17,091 nucleotides of DNA from NCBI GenBank assembly GCA_910585355.1, contig CAJUDN010000001.1:1-17091 (forward strand), written 5' to 3'. This document shows, one piece after another, positions 1-7,292 of this stretch. Each line of letters opens with the position of its first letter. Position 1 is the stretch's first letter. The position numbers were made by a program, and so were the translations under genes. Source of the stretch: an uncultured Lachnospiraceae bacterium. GTDB lineage: Bacteria; Bacillota_A; Clostridia; Lachnospirales; Lachnospiraceae. The notes beneath the pieces were generated by a model. It did no database searches. It had not been told where the DNA came from and saw only the letters and a program-made list of their open reading frames with translations.

Positions 1-43
1 TCACTTAACGTAGCCCACTACGCCGCGTTCATTTGGGCCAAAT
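1..43. repeat. Palindrome-rich left edge
   Basis: Two short inverted repeats sit side by side: CGTAG-CCCA-CTACG at 9-22 and ATTTGG-G-CCAAAT at 31-43. I see no ORF with a ribosome site covering bases 1-130. The element may continue beyond the left edge, so its boundaries are unknown. The minus-strand string GCGTAGTGGGC resembles GCGTAGCGGGC inside the structured element at 5766-5866 (10 of 11 bases). That may hint at related dispersed repeats, or may be chance. Confidence 0.35.
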
Positions 44-130
44 CTCCCACGAAGTAGAACACACAGTTACCAGAAAGCAATTTTCAAACATGCTCTAAAA
101 TAGAAAAAGAATAAGTGAGGAAAACAAAAA

Positions 131-1054
131 GTGGAGACGAGAGATAAGAAGATGCAGGTATCAAAAACCATCGGCGTTATCATTACCATTCTCGGCGGCT
201 GCCTTTGGGGCGCCTCCGGGGCCTGTGGGCAGTATCTGTTTGAAAACAAGGGAGTTACCAGCAGGTGGCTGGTTCCGGTGAGACTTTTGATGGCGGGAAT
301 CTGTATGCTGGTTTATTATATCGGAAAGGAGCGAAAAGGCGCCTTTCGGATATGGAAAAACCGGAAGGATGCAGCGGATGTGGCCATTTACGGCATTTTC
401 GGACTGATGCTCTGCCAGTTTACTTATTTTACCACCATTGAACTTTCCAATGCGGGGACGGCTACGGTCATTCAGTATATTTCCCCGGCCATTGTTATGG
501 TGCTGGTTTGCTTCATGGAAAAACGGCCGCCGAAATTCATTGAAATTCTGGCGCTTCTGTTTGCCATTGCGGGTATTTTTATTATTGCCACCCATGGAAA
601 TATCCATCAAATGGCTATTTCCAAAGAAGCGCTGATTGTGGGCCTGATTTCCGCTCTGACCGTGGTGCTTTACAACATGCAGCCCAGACGGCTGATGGCC
701 TATTATCCCACACCGTATCTTCTGGCCTGGGGGATGGTAGTCGGCGGAATCATGCTTTCCCTTTTATTTCAGCCGTGGAAGTATCATTATGCCATAGATA
801 TGAGTTTCCTGGCTGCTTTTCTGGCCATCGTACTTTTGGGAACCATTGTGGCGTTTTCCCTTTATATGCAGGGCGTGAAGCTTATCGGCCCGGCGCGTGC
901 CAGTCTTTATGCCTGTACGGAGCCCATTGCGTCGGCGCTCCTTTCCTTCTTCTGGCTTAAGGTGCCGTTTGTGGCTGTGGATTTTCTGGGATTCGGATTA
1001 ATTATCGCTACGATTCTGATGCTGGGCTTTTCTGATCTTAAGAAGGAGAAGTAG
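131..1054 (+). CDS. EamA/DMT-superfamily permease
   Basis: This is a 307-residue integral membrane protein of the drug/metabolite transporter superfamily, probably exporting or importing a small metabolite across the cytoplasmic membrane. The substrate cannot be told from sequence. About ten hydrophobic segments are visible, with the EamA duplication: a first repeat over roughly residues 10-150, beginning with a GGCLWGASG stretch typical of the family, and a second over roughly 165-300 that includes the GPARASLYACTEPI segment commonly seen in EamA repeats. The length is normal. The GTG at 131 is preceded by AGTGAGG at 114-120. An ATG at 152 (MQVSKTIG...) is the alternative start and would remove seven charged residues, but it has a weaker ribosome site. 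The gene ends in TAG. The next gene is a LysR regulator 104 bases downstream, and nothing ties the two functionally. Confidence 0.88.
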   Translation: METRDKKMQVSKTIGVIITILGGCLWGASGACGQYLFENKGVTSRWLVPVRLLMAGICMLVYYIGKERKGAFRIWKNRKDAADVAIYGIFGLMLCQFTYFTTIELSNAGTATVIQYISPAIVMVLVCFMEKRPPKFIEILALLFAIAGIFIIATHGNIHQMAISKEALIVGLISALTVVLYNMQPRRLMAYYPTPYLLAWGMVVGGIMLSLLFQPWKYHYAIDMSFLAAFLAIVLLGTIVAFSLYMQGVKLIGPARASLYACTEPIASALLSFFWLKVPFVAVDFLGFGLIIATILMLGFSDLKKEK

Positions 1055-1158
1055 GTTTTAAACGGAGAACGGAGATTTTTAAATCGTGAGACTTTGAATG
1101 CAGAAAACAGAACAGATTTTACCTGAAATACGGTATAAATATGGAAGAGGGAGTGCCT

Positions 1159-2100
1159 GTGCTGGACAGAATCGAGTATTTTTTAACACTTGCAGAAGAA
1201 AAAAATATTACACATGCGGCAAAACGTCTGTATGTTTCCCAGCAATGTCTGAGCGCGTACCTGAAAGAGCTGGAGGAGGAGTATGGGGTACAATTATTTT
1301 ACCGTAAACCACAATTTATGCTTACTCCGGCCGGAGAAACCTTTTACCGAGCCGCGCAGCAGATGCAGCTTTTAAATAAGGATGTGAAATCACAGCTGCA
1401 GAACCGGGCATATGACAGCCAGGGACAGTTACTGGTGGGGGTACACTCCTCGCGCTCCGCTACAATTATGCCAAGCGTGATGAAAGAGTTCTGGACACAG
1501 TTCCCCAATATTAAGGTTGATGTGGTGGATGGGAATACAAAGCTGTTTGAACGTCTTCTTTTAGACGGAGATATTGACATGTTTATCGGTGTTAATCCTG
1601 CGAAGAACCTTAAGCTGGAGCAGATTCCTCTGTTGGACGAAGGGGTATATATTACAATATCGGACAGCATGGTAAGAAAATATTTTTATTATGACTATCC
1701 TGGCTGTCTGGAACGTTTCGAGCAGGGAGTGTCATTGGAAGAATTTCTTCATGTGCCGTTTATTTTTACCAATGAGGACAGTAATATTTACACGGTTTTA
1801 AATGCATATTTGATTCAGCTGGGACTTGCGTTAAATATTCGTATGACCACCAACAATGGAGCGCTCAGAACTGAAATGACGGCTATGGGGTATGGCGCCA
1901 GCATCAGTGCGGAGATTCGGCTTTTGGATATTGCGGAAAAAAATAATCTGCTTCCCCCGGATGCCAAGCTGTTTACATTTCCGATTGTAGATATCCCCCT
2001 AAGCAAGATTTGCCTGGTGTACAGGAAAGGAATTTATAAAACCGCGTATTTTGAAAAATTTGCATCGGAAGTAGTCGCTTATTTTAAAGAAAATTTTTAA
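1159..2100 (+). CDS. LysR-family regulator, likely controller of the downstream acid-utilisation operon
   Basis: LysR-type transcriptional regulator. The N-terminal winged helix-turn-helix reads from about residue 1 (LDRIEYFLTLAEEKNITHAAK, then VSQQCLSAYLKELEEE), followed by a substrate-binding domain from about residue 85 to the end. I place the start at GTG 1159, giving 313 residues, because AGGGAG at 1148-1153 sits 5 nt upstream and LysR proteins usually start this close to the helix-turn-helix. The in-frame ATG at 1141 adds six residues but has no visible ribosome site. The gene is followed by a strong terminator and then by the citE-like operon on the same strand, whose promoter region carries two LysR-box-like dyads. 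Control of that operon in response to its organic-acid substrate is therefore the natural inference. The effector is unknown. Confidence 0.9.
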   Translation: MLDRIEYFLTLAEEKNITHAAKRLYVSQQCLSAYLKELEEEYGVQLFYRKPQFMLTPAGETFYRAAQQMQLLNKDVKSQLQNRAYDSQGQLLVGVHSSRSATIMPSVMKEFWTQFPNIKVDVVDGNTKLFERLLLDGDIDMFIGVNPAKNLKLEQIPLLDEGVYITISDSMVRKYFYYDYPGCLERFEQGVSLEEFLHVPFIFTNEDSNIYTVLNAYLIQLGLALNIRMTTNNGALRTEMTAMGYGASISAEIRLLDIAEKNNLLPPDAKLFTFPIVDIPLSKICLVYRKGIYKTAYFEKFASEVVAYFKENF

Positions 2101-2111
2101 TGGAATACATG

Positions 2112-2169
2112 AAAAAGGATATGTCTGTTGCACAAATTTTATTTGTGTATAGGACATATCTTTTTTGTT
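2112..2169 (+). terminator. Rho-independent terminator after the LysR gene
   Basis: GATATGTC at 2118-2125 pairs with GACATATC at 2153-2160. An inner CACAAAT/ATTTGTG stem lies inside, and the outer AAAAAG at 2112-2117 pairs with the T run at 2161-2166. The hairpin is followed directly by TTTTTTGTTTT. The A run on the other side could let it also work in reverse. It separates regulator transcription from the downstream operon. Confidence 0.85.
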
Positions 2170-2206
2170 TTACAAAGTAAACACAAAAGGATATTGTAAT
2201 AATATC
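2169..2206 (+). promoter_or_regulatory. Candidate promoter and LysR operator of the citE-like operon
   Basis: TTTACA (2169-2174), a 17-base spacer and TATTGT (2192-2197) form a plausible sigma-A promoter, four of six matches at the -10. Two dyads overlie it. TTTAC-AAA-GTAAA (2169-2181) matches the T-N11-A shape of LysR boxes. GATATT-GTAAT-AATATC (2190-2206) covers the -10. Placement of regulator sites on both promoter hexamers is suggestive, but neither site can be proven from sequence. Confidence 0.5.
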
Positions 2207-2263
2207 AGAAGCTGCAGCGAATGAGGGAAACTGAGGGACGGAATTATGTGATGGGAGGTAAGG

Positions 2264-3154
2264 ATGAAATTACGCAGATCATTGGCCTTTTGCCAGGCGA
2301 TCAATCCGGAAGGAGTAAAAAAGCTGATTGACGGAAATGTGGATTGTCTCGTCTTCGACCTGGAAGATGGCGTGGTGGTTACGAAGAAAGAGGAAAATAG
2401 AAAAAAGACACTGGAAATTTTGAAAAACTGGGACTGCCGCGGAAAAGAAAGGATTGTGAGAATCAATGGACCGGGGACTCCTTTTTATGAAAGGGATATG
2501 GAAGAGGTAATTCGTCCCGGGCTTCCGGACGCAGTTCGCCTTCCCAAATGTGAGAGTGTGGAATATGTAAAGAAGGTGTCGGAGGACTTAGACAAAATTG
2601 AGCAGGAGACCGGAACCAGTCACAATGCAATTGAAATTATTTTGATGATTGAAACGGCGAAAGGAATTATGAATACATACAGTCTGTGTACATGTTCTGA
2701 AAGAGTAACCGCAGTGGGAATCGGAATGGAAGATCTGACGGCTTCCATGGGAATTTTAAGGCGCTATGATTTGAACTGCATGGATTTGCTGTATGCGAGA
2801 CAGAAAATGATCCTTGAGGGGAAGGCGGCGAAGGTCCAGGTTATTGATTCAGGAATTTTGTTCCATGCGACGCAGCAATATATCTATGAAGACAGCGTGA
2901 ATGGGAGATATATGGGATTTGACGGGCGTTCCTGCTCGACCCGTTATCCGGATTTGATTGATGCTGTGAATCGGGCCTTCACTCCGCTGGAATCGGAGGT
3001 GGAGTGGGCCAAGAAAGTGAAAAGGGCTTATGAGACGGCGGTGGAACAGGGAGAATCTGATGTTTTTGTGGACGGTAAATTTATTGATCCGCCGGTAGTT
3101 GAAAAAGCGAAGAATATTTTGAATTTGATGGAACAGATTCTTGCACGTCAATAG
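2264..3154 (+). CDS. CitE-like lyase (HpcH/HpaI aldolase family)
   Basis: A 296-residue TIM-barrel lyase of the CitE group, which includes citrate lyase beta, malyl-CoA and citramalyl-CoA lyases and cleaves a 3-hydroxy acid (usually its CoA or ACP thioester) to a 2-oxo acid plus an acetyl unit. Visible family motifs are FDLEDGV (31-37, metal region), RING (66-69), LPK (93-95), LMIET (127-131, with the Mg-binding Glu at 130) and GMEDL (154-158). Length is normal for CitE. GGGAGG at 2253-2258 supports ATG 2264. No citrate lyase alpha or ACP subunit, ligase, or CoA transferase lies nearby, so a true citrate lyase complex is unlikely and a free-standing CoA-thioester lyase is more plausible. It is the first gene of a three-gene operon; the next start is 22 bases after its stop. 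The exact substrate is unknown. Confidence 0.85.
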   Translation: MKLRRSLAFCQAINPEGVKKLIDGNVDCLVFDLEDGVVVTKKEENRKKTLEILKNWDCRGKERIVRINGPGTPFYERDMEEVIRPGLPDAVRLPKCESVEYVKKVSEDLDKIEQETGTSHNAIEIILMIETAKGIMNTYSLCTCSERVTAVGIGMEDLTASMGILRRYDLNCMDLLYARQKMILEGKAAKVQVIDSGILFHATQQYIYEDSVNGRYMGFDGRSCSTRYPDLIDAVNRAFTPLESEVEWAKKVKRAYETAVEQGESDVFVDGKFIDPPVVEKAKNILNLMEQILARQ

Positions 3155-3176
3155 GGGGATTGGAAAGGAGACGAAA

Positions 3177-4364
3177 ATGGAACATCATCTTGGTATTTTT
3201 AATCAGGCATATGAGAGGCGGACTCCCCTGATCCTGTGCGACGTAACTTTACGGGAAGGGGAACAGACGCCGGGTGCCTCTTTTACCCTGGAAGAAAAAG
3301 AAGCGCTCGTGCGGCTTCTTGATGAAATCGGGATTCATCAGGTTCAGATTGCCCATCCAAGGCTCAGTGAAAGAGCACTGGAGGTATGTGCAAGAGTGTG
3401 CGCCATTCCTAAAAAGCTGAAAACAGAAATTATGAGCAATGGAATGTGGGAACATACCTTTGAGGCTATCGACCGGGCGGCTCAGTGTAATCCGGATATT
3501 ATACATTCTTATTTTTTCGGTTCCAGGTATCAATATCCGGCCTGGAGTCCGCAGACCAGGCTGGATATGCTTAAAAGGATCGATCAGGTTGTCGGGCATA
3601 TTAAAGGAAAGGGGAAAATATGCAATATTTCATTGCTGGATACGCCGAGGACAGATGATATTGACTATCTGAAGCAGCAGGTTGCGGCGGCAGGAAAGGC
3701 AGGAGCGGACAGGATACGGGTTCCCGACACAGTCGGCGTATGTGACCCGGAGGGATATTATGCACTGGTTTCTACAGCAAAGGAAGAAGCGGAGAAGTAC
3801 GGAATGCTTGTGGGAATCCATACGCACAATGATTTTGGGCTTGCACTTGCGAATACGCTTGCCGGGCTCCGGGCAGGCGCCGATCTTGTGGACTGTACCG
3901 TGAATGGGCTGGGGGACAGGGCTGGAAATGTTGCGCTTGCCGAGCTTGTGGTCTTACTGGAGGGCTTTTACGATTTTCATACAGGAATTGATGTAAAGCG
4001 GTTAAAGGAGATATCGCTGTTTGCGGAGACCATTTCAGGAATTAAACTTCCCGCCAATCAGCCTTTGGTTGGAGAACATGTTTTCTCAGATGAATCCGAG
4101 CTCCATAACCTTTGTATGTATGCGGACAGGCATGCATATCAGGGAATATTGCCGGAGGAATTCGGGGCATCAAGAAAGATGATATTTGGTAAATTAACGA
4201 CGGGGAAAGTACTGGACATGGCGGCGGAGCGAGCCAAAAAAAGTATCGACAGGACCTGTTATCCGCATATTCTGGAAATGCTGTACGATTTCGTGGATCA
4301 AAATAAAGGAGTTGTGGTGACAGAGGAGTTACTGTGGAAAATGATAGAACACATGGACAGATAG
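3177..4364 (+). CDS. Homocitrate/citramalate/isopropylmalate-synthase-like enzyme (DRE-TIM metallolyase)
   Basis: A 395-residue member of the HMGL-like/LeuA family, which condenses acetyl-CoA with a 2-oxo acid or runs the related retro-aldol cleavage. The opening motif is DVTLREGEQTPG (22-33). LREGEQ rather than LRDGEQ is known from homocitrate synthases. The divalent-metal HTHND is at 215-219 and GLGDRAGN at 244-251. The second-domain HVFSDESELH (301-310) corresponds to the catalytic HESGIH region, although the SGIH element is altered to SELH. There is no LeuA-type C-terminal regulatory domain, so feedback-controlled leucine synthesis is unlikely. ATG 3177 has AAGGAG at 3165-3170; an in-frame start further upstream overlaps the previous gene without a ribosome site. 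It sits between the CitE-like lyase and the symporter, implying a role on a hydroxy- or oxo-dicarboxylate. Homocitrate, citramalate or Re-citrate synthase activity all remain possible. Confidence 0.82.
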   Translation: MEHHLGIFNQAYERRTPLILCDVTLREGEQTPGASFTLEEKEALVRLLDEIGIHQVQIAHPRLSERALEVCARVCAIPKKLKTEIMSNGMWEHTFEAIDRAAQCNPDIIHSYFFGSRYQYPAWSPQTRLDMLKRIDQVVGHIKGKGKICNISLLDTPRTDDIDYLKQQVAAAGKAGADRIRVPDTVGVCDPEGYYALVSTAKEEAEKYGMLVGIHTHNDFGLALANTLAGLRAGADLVDCTVNGLGDRAGNVALAELVVLLEGFYDFHTGIDVKRLKEISLFAETISGIKLPANQPLVGEHVFSDESELHNLCMYADRHAYQGILPEEFGASRKMIFGKLTTGKVLDMAAERAKKSIDRTCYPHILEMLYDFVDQNKGVVVTEELLWKMIEHMDR

Positions 4365-4385
4365 CATGGAAAGGGGGACATCATT

Positions 4386-5723
4386 ATGACATTTGCGTCT
4401 TTATTTTCAGATTTACAGGTTTGGGCATTGTTTCTTCTGGCAGGATACCTGTTAAGGGAATTTTGTAAACCGCTGCAGAAAATATTTCTTCCGTCGGCTG
4501 TAATTGGAGGGGTAATCGCATTGGTCGGCGGCGAACAGGTGCTTGGCTTATGGGAGGTGCCGTCATCCTTTGGAAGCTTTTCCACATCTTTGATTATATT
4601 GATTATGACGTGCCTTGTCTGGGGCGTAAAAATTGACCATAGCCGTATTAAGAATTACCTGGATTATTTTTGCCTGCTGAATTCGGTACGCTTTGGCCAG
4701 ATTGCTCTCGCCGCCCTGACCGGGATTCTCCTGCGGTATGTCTGGACCGAACTTCCGACAGGGTGGGGGACCATGGGATTTTCCGCATATTTTGGCGGCC
4801 ATGGAACGGTAGCTTCTTACGCTGCGGTTTATGAATCCCTGGGATATGGCACGGACTACACAGCATTGGGAATGATCATGGCCACGTTAGGATTGATTTG
4901 CGCGGTTACCATTGGAATGATAATTGTTAATATCGGAGTCAGAAAAGGATATACGGAGTATGTAAAGATCAAGGAATCTCTTGGAAAGTACGAAGAACGA
5001 AGACTGCTTCCGAAGGAGAAAAGAAGTCCAATCGGAACAAACAGGGTCCCGGCAGGCTCTGTAAACGCACTGGCATTTCAGTTTGCGATGCTGATGGCAT
5101 GTATCTGGATTGGAAAAACGCTTTTAAAGGTTGGTTCCACATACGTCTGGAAAGGGTTTGGAAGCTTTCCCAATATGCTTTATGGAATTATCGGAGCAGT
5201 GATCCTTTGGCCCGTCTTACAGAAATTAAAGCTGGAAGATTATGTGGACAGAAAAACATGTACGTCGATTTCCGGTTTTTCTCTGGAGCTTTTGATTCTT
5301 GGCTCTATTGCGACGATAAACCTGAATGTCCTGTCTGCTTTTTGGGTACCAATTTTGATACAGTTTGTCATTATGACAATCTTTACAGCTTTCATTTGTT
5401 TCTGGTACAATAAAAGGATTGCGGAAAAAGAATGGTTTGAGAAGGGCTTGTTCGTATTCGGACAGTCCACAGGCGCGACTCCGACAGGTTTAGCCCTGGT
5501 TCGCGCGGTGGATCCGGATTCTGTTGCCTGTCCGGGCGAGGCGCATGCCGTACAGTCAGGGGTCGCCGGAATCGCCTTTGCGTGGATTCCGGCAGTACTG
5601 CCGGTGCTGGCGACGACTTTGCCGTGGGCGGAGGTCGGTTTGGGAGCCGTGGGCTTCGCGATATGTTTTGCAGCGGGATGGATCCTGTTCCGCAAGGGTA
5701 TCAAAGCGAGATTCAACAGATAA
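4386..5723 (+). CDS. GltS-type sodium/dicarboxylate (glutamate) symporter
   Basis: A 445-residue, strongly hydrophobic transporter of the Na+/glutamate symporter (ESS/GltS) family, which takes up glutamate or similar dicarboxylates with sodium across the cytoplasmic membrane. The two inverted-topology halves are marked by the family loops GGHGTVASYAAVYESLGYG (near residue 138) and GQSTGATPTGLALVRAVDPD (near residue 359). A charged cytoplasmic segment around residues 195-220 separates the halves. It is somewhat longer than the Escherichia coli protein of about 400 residues. It starts 21 bases after the preceding stop with a GGGGG-type ribosome site and closes the operon. Together with the two enzymes it suggests uptake of the dicarboxylic acid they process; glutamate itself or a hydroxy/oxo analogue are the candidates. 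No simple terminator follows. Confidence 0.87.
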   Translation: MTFASLFSDLQVWALFLLAGYLLREFCKPLQKIFLPSAVIGGVIALVGGEQVLGLWEVPSSFGSFSTSLIILIMTCLVWGVKIDHSRIKNYLDYFCLLNSVRFGQIALAALTGILLRYVWTELPTGWGTMGFSAYFGGHGTVASYAAVYESLGYGTDYTALGMIMATLGLICAVTIGMIIVNIGVRKGYTEYVKIKESLGKYEERRLLPKEKRSPIGTNRVPAGSVNALAFQFAMLMACIWIGKTLLKVGSTYVWKGFGSFPNMLYGIIGAVILWPVLQKLKLEDYVDRKTCTSISGFSLELLILGSIATINLNVLSAFWVPILIQFVIMTIFTAFICFWYNKRIAEKEWFEKGLFVFGQSTGATPTGLALVRAVDPDSVACPGEAHAVQSGVAGIAFAWIPAVLPVLATTLPWAEVGLGAVGFAICFAAGWILFRKGIKARFNR

Positions 5724-5765
5724 AAGCGTTTCATGTTATTGGAAACAGGGGGATAGGGGCGGAAC

Positions 5766-5866
5766 CGGCTTTTTCGGGGACTGCCCCTTGCCTGTGCACA
5801 GGCCTACGCAGAGGGATCTGCCGCTAAAGCGGCGTGTGGGCCGCGTAGCGGGCAGGGAAAAGGCCG
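5766..5866. repeat. Nested multi-branched inverted-repeat element (possible structured RNA or small dispersed repeat)
   Basis: A 101-base stretch between the symporter and the next promoter folds almost completely on itself. The outer stem is 5766-5775 with 5857-5866 (10 pairs, one G-T). Next is CTGCCC 5781-5786 with GGGCAG 5850-5855. Inside lie the perfect 14-base palindrome GCCTGTGCACAGGC (5790-5803), the stem CTACGC 5804-5809 with GCGTAG 5843-5848, and the hairpin GCCGC-TAAA-GCGGC (5820-5833). It is markedly GC-richer than its surroundings and has no T tract, so it is not a simple terminator. It could be a REP/MITE-like repeat or a processed RNA. No reading frame in it has a ribosome site. 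Confidence 0.6.
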
Positions 5867-5884
5867 AACTGCGCGTTAAATTAC

Positions 5885-5927
5885 TTGTTTACTGTAGTAC
5901 TAATGTGGTATAGTAAAATGCAGTAAA
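5885..5927 (+). promoter_or_regulatory. Extended -10 promoter inside a 7-bp dyad
   Basis: TTGTTT (5885-5890), 18 bases, then TATAGT (5909-5914) preceded by TG at 5906-5907, forming an extended -10. TTTACTG (5888-5894) and CAGTAAA (5921-5927) are exact inverted repeats flanking the -10, as an operator would be. It lies just before the small membrane protein gene, which it most likely drives. Confidence 0.5.
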
Positions 5928-5936
5928 AGAAAGTGG

Positions 5937-6158
5937 GTGAGAACCGTGGGGTTGGCATATCTTTTCTTATTTATCATGATATTTGGAACAGCGGGGATGG
6001 CAGCTGTTTTCGTAATAGCAGCATGGTACATCTGGAAAAAGGCCCATTTCAAAATCTTAGCGATTATCCCTTTATTCTTGGCTGTACCTTGTACTGCTGC
6101 TGCATGTTACTTACTGGCAATCGTTTGGAGAGAGCCGCCTTGGGGATTTCATTTCTAA
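5937..6158 (+). CDS. Small two-segment membrane protein, function unknown
   Basis: A 73-residue protein with two hydrophobic stretches, about residues 5-32 and 38-62, separated by a short WKKAH basic loop and ending WREPPWGFHF. This is consistent with a two-helix membrane protein with short termini. I do not recognise a family. GTG 5937 is taken as the start; GTG 5946 is an alternative, with GGTGAG about 5 nt upstream. A good extended -10 promoter lies 25-50 bases upstream, which supports it as a real gene. It ends 8 bases from the end of the convergent LysR gene, with no terminator between, so the two transcripts may overlap at their 3' ends. It could be a small accessory or stress peptide, but nothing in the sequence fixes a role. 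Confidence 0.55.
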   Translation: MRTVGLAYLFLFIMIFGTAGMAAVFVIAAWYIWKKAHFKILAIIPLFLAVPCTAAACYLLAIVWREPPWGFHF

Positions 6159-6166
6159 TAAGCTTA

Positions 6167-7069
6167 CTAAAACAGTATCATTTCTTTTTGTGTTTCTTTC
6201 AGCTGCGCCATGAATTTTTCGGACGCTTTAGAAAACACCTGGTATTTTTTCCATATAATGCACATTCCATCTTCCCTTCGTGGGCTGAGAGGGCGGAAAC
6301 AGAGATTGTTGTTTCCTGAAGTGTTAATAATCTTATCGAACCCAATCGCATAGCCCAGGCCTTCGTCTACCATCAGAGAAGCATTAAAAAGCAGGTTATA
6401 AGTCGCGACAACTTCCAGCTCTGATATTTCACGCTGTATCCAGGACGCCAATGCACCAGACGAATCTTCCTGCCTTGACAGGATCAGCGGCTTGTCCCAT
6501 AAATCTTCCGGGGAAATATCCGGTTTAACAGCAAGAGGAGAATCTTTCCTCATCAGCACCCCCCAGACTTCTGTAAGCGGTATCCTAATATAATTATATC
6601 TTGACTGGTCTACGGCGCCGAATACAAGGCCGAAATCAATCAGCCCTTTTTCAAGCTGTTCCATTACAAACGCTGCATTGCCGCTTGCAATGTGGTAGTG
6701 GATTCCCGGATATGTCTGGTACAGTTTTCTTGCAGTTTTTGCAATCAGGCGGACAGCGTCAGTTTCGCCAGTTCCGATATAGACATCCCCAACGACAACT
6801 TCGTCTGAAAGTGAAATTTCACGTTCAGTTTTTTGGACGAGGTTTAATATTTCTTCTGCACGATTTCTAAGGATCATGCCTTCTTCTGTCAATGTGACTT
6901 TTCTGGAACCTTTGGCGCCGCGGATCAAAAGCTGCTTGCCCAGTTCCTCTTCCATTGCCTTTATCTGAGTGGAAAGGGTCGGCTGGGAAAGATGGAGGGA
7001 TTCTGCTGCGCGGATAATGCTTTGTTCTCTTGCCACTGCAAGAAAATATTGAAGTACACGTAATTCCAT
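6167..7069 (-). CDS. LysR-family regulator, divergent from the lipoprotein-flavoprotein operon
   Basis: A 300-residue LysR-type regulator. The helix-turn-helix spans about residues 1-60 (MELRVLQYFLAVAREQS, AAESLHLSQPTLSTQIKAME), followed by a periplasmic-binding-protein-like effector domain from about 90 to 295. The start has AGGAG about 8 nt upstream on the minus strand and its own promoter at 7097-7125. It is divergently oriented to the lipoprotein and iron-sulfur-flavoprotein genes across a 223-base intergenic region, the classic arrangement for a LysR regulator and its target. It differs clearly from the LysR protein encoded at 1159-2100, so it is not a recent duplicate. The effector is unknown; given its neighbours a redox or aromatic signal is possible, but this is only inference. 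Confidence 0.92.
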   Translation of the reverse strand: MELRVLQYFLAVAREQSIIRAAESLHLSQPTLSTQIKAMEEELGKQLLIRGAKGSRKVTLTEEGMILRNRAEEILNLVQKTEREISLSDEVVVGDVYIGTGETDAVRLIAKTARKLYQTYPGIHYHIASGNAAFVMEQLEKGLIDFGLVFGAVDQSRYNYIRIPLTEVWGVLMRKDSPLAVKPDISPEDLWDKPLILSRQEDSSGALASWIQREISELEVVATYNLLFNASLMVDEGLGYAIGFDKIINTSGNNNLCFRPLSPRREDGMCIIWKKYQVFSKASEKFMAQLKETQKEMILF

Positions 7070-7096
7070 GCGATGCGCTCCTTTGGGGTTTTCTTC

Positions 7097-7125
7097 ATTA
7101 TAGCATAAATTTGAATAGGTTTTAA
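7097..7125 (-). promoter_or_regulatory. Promoter of the minus-strand LysR gene
   Basis: Read on the minus strand: TTAAAA (7125-7120), exactly 17 bases, then a perfect TATAAT (7102-7097). The start codon at 7069 lies about 20 bases beyond the expected transcription start, giving a short leader that contains the AGGAG ribosome site. Confidence 0.65.
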
Positions 7126-7152
7126 TTATTGAAAAAGATAAAAAATAAGTAT

Positions 7153-7181
7153 TTGCTATTGCTTTATTTGGCTGTTATAAT
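7153..7181 (+). promoter_or_regulatory. Promoter of the lipoprotein-flavoprotein operon
   Basis: TTGCTA (7153-7158), exactly 17 bases, then a perfect TATAAT (7176-7181) with an extended TG at 7173-7174. The transcript would have a leader of about 105 bases before the ATG at 7293. In that leader ACCTTGCG (7205-7212) pairs exactly with CGCAAGGT (7266-7273), closing a long loop just before the ribosome site. Confidence 0.65.
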
Positions 7182-7292
7182 TTTCCAGAAGAAAAACTTG
7201 TACTACCTTGCGAAAATTCCGGTGAATGAAATACCTGCTGTCTACGCCCTCTGCACTGTTGTTTCCGCAAGGTTATACCAGGAGGCTTATGT

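Noticed and set aside
2264..3154. Annotation as the beta subunit of a classic citrate lyase
   Set aside because: No alpha subunit, acyl carrier subunit, prosthetic-group synthesis gene or ligase is nearby.
5524..5913. 129-residue plus-strand frame covering the end of gltS and the structured element
   Set aside because: It is Arg/Cys/Gly-rich, begins inside gltS in another frame and has no ribosome site; the inverted repeats explain the stretch better.
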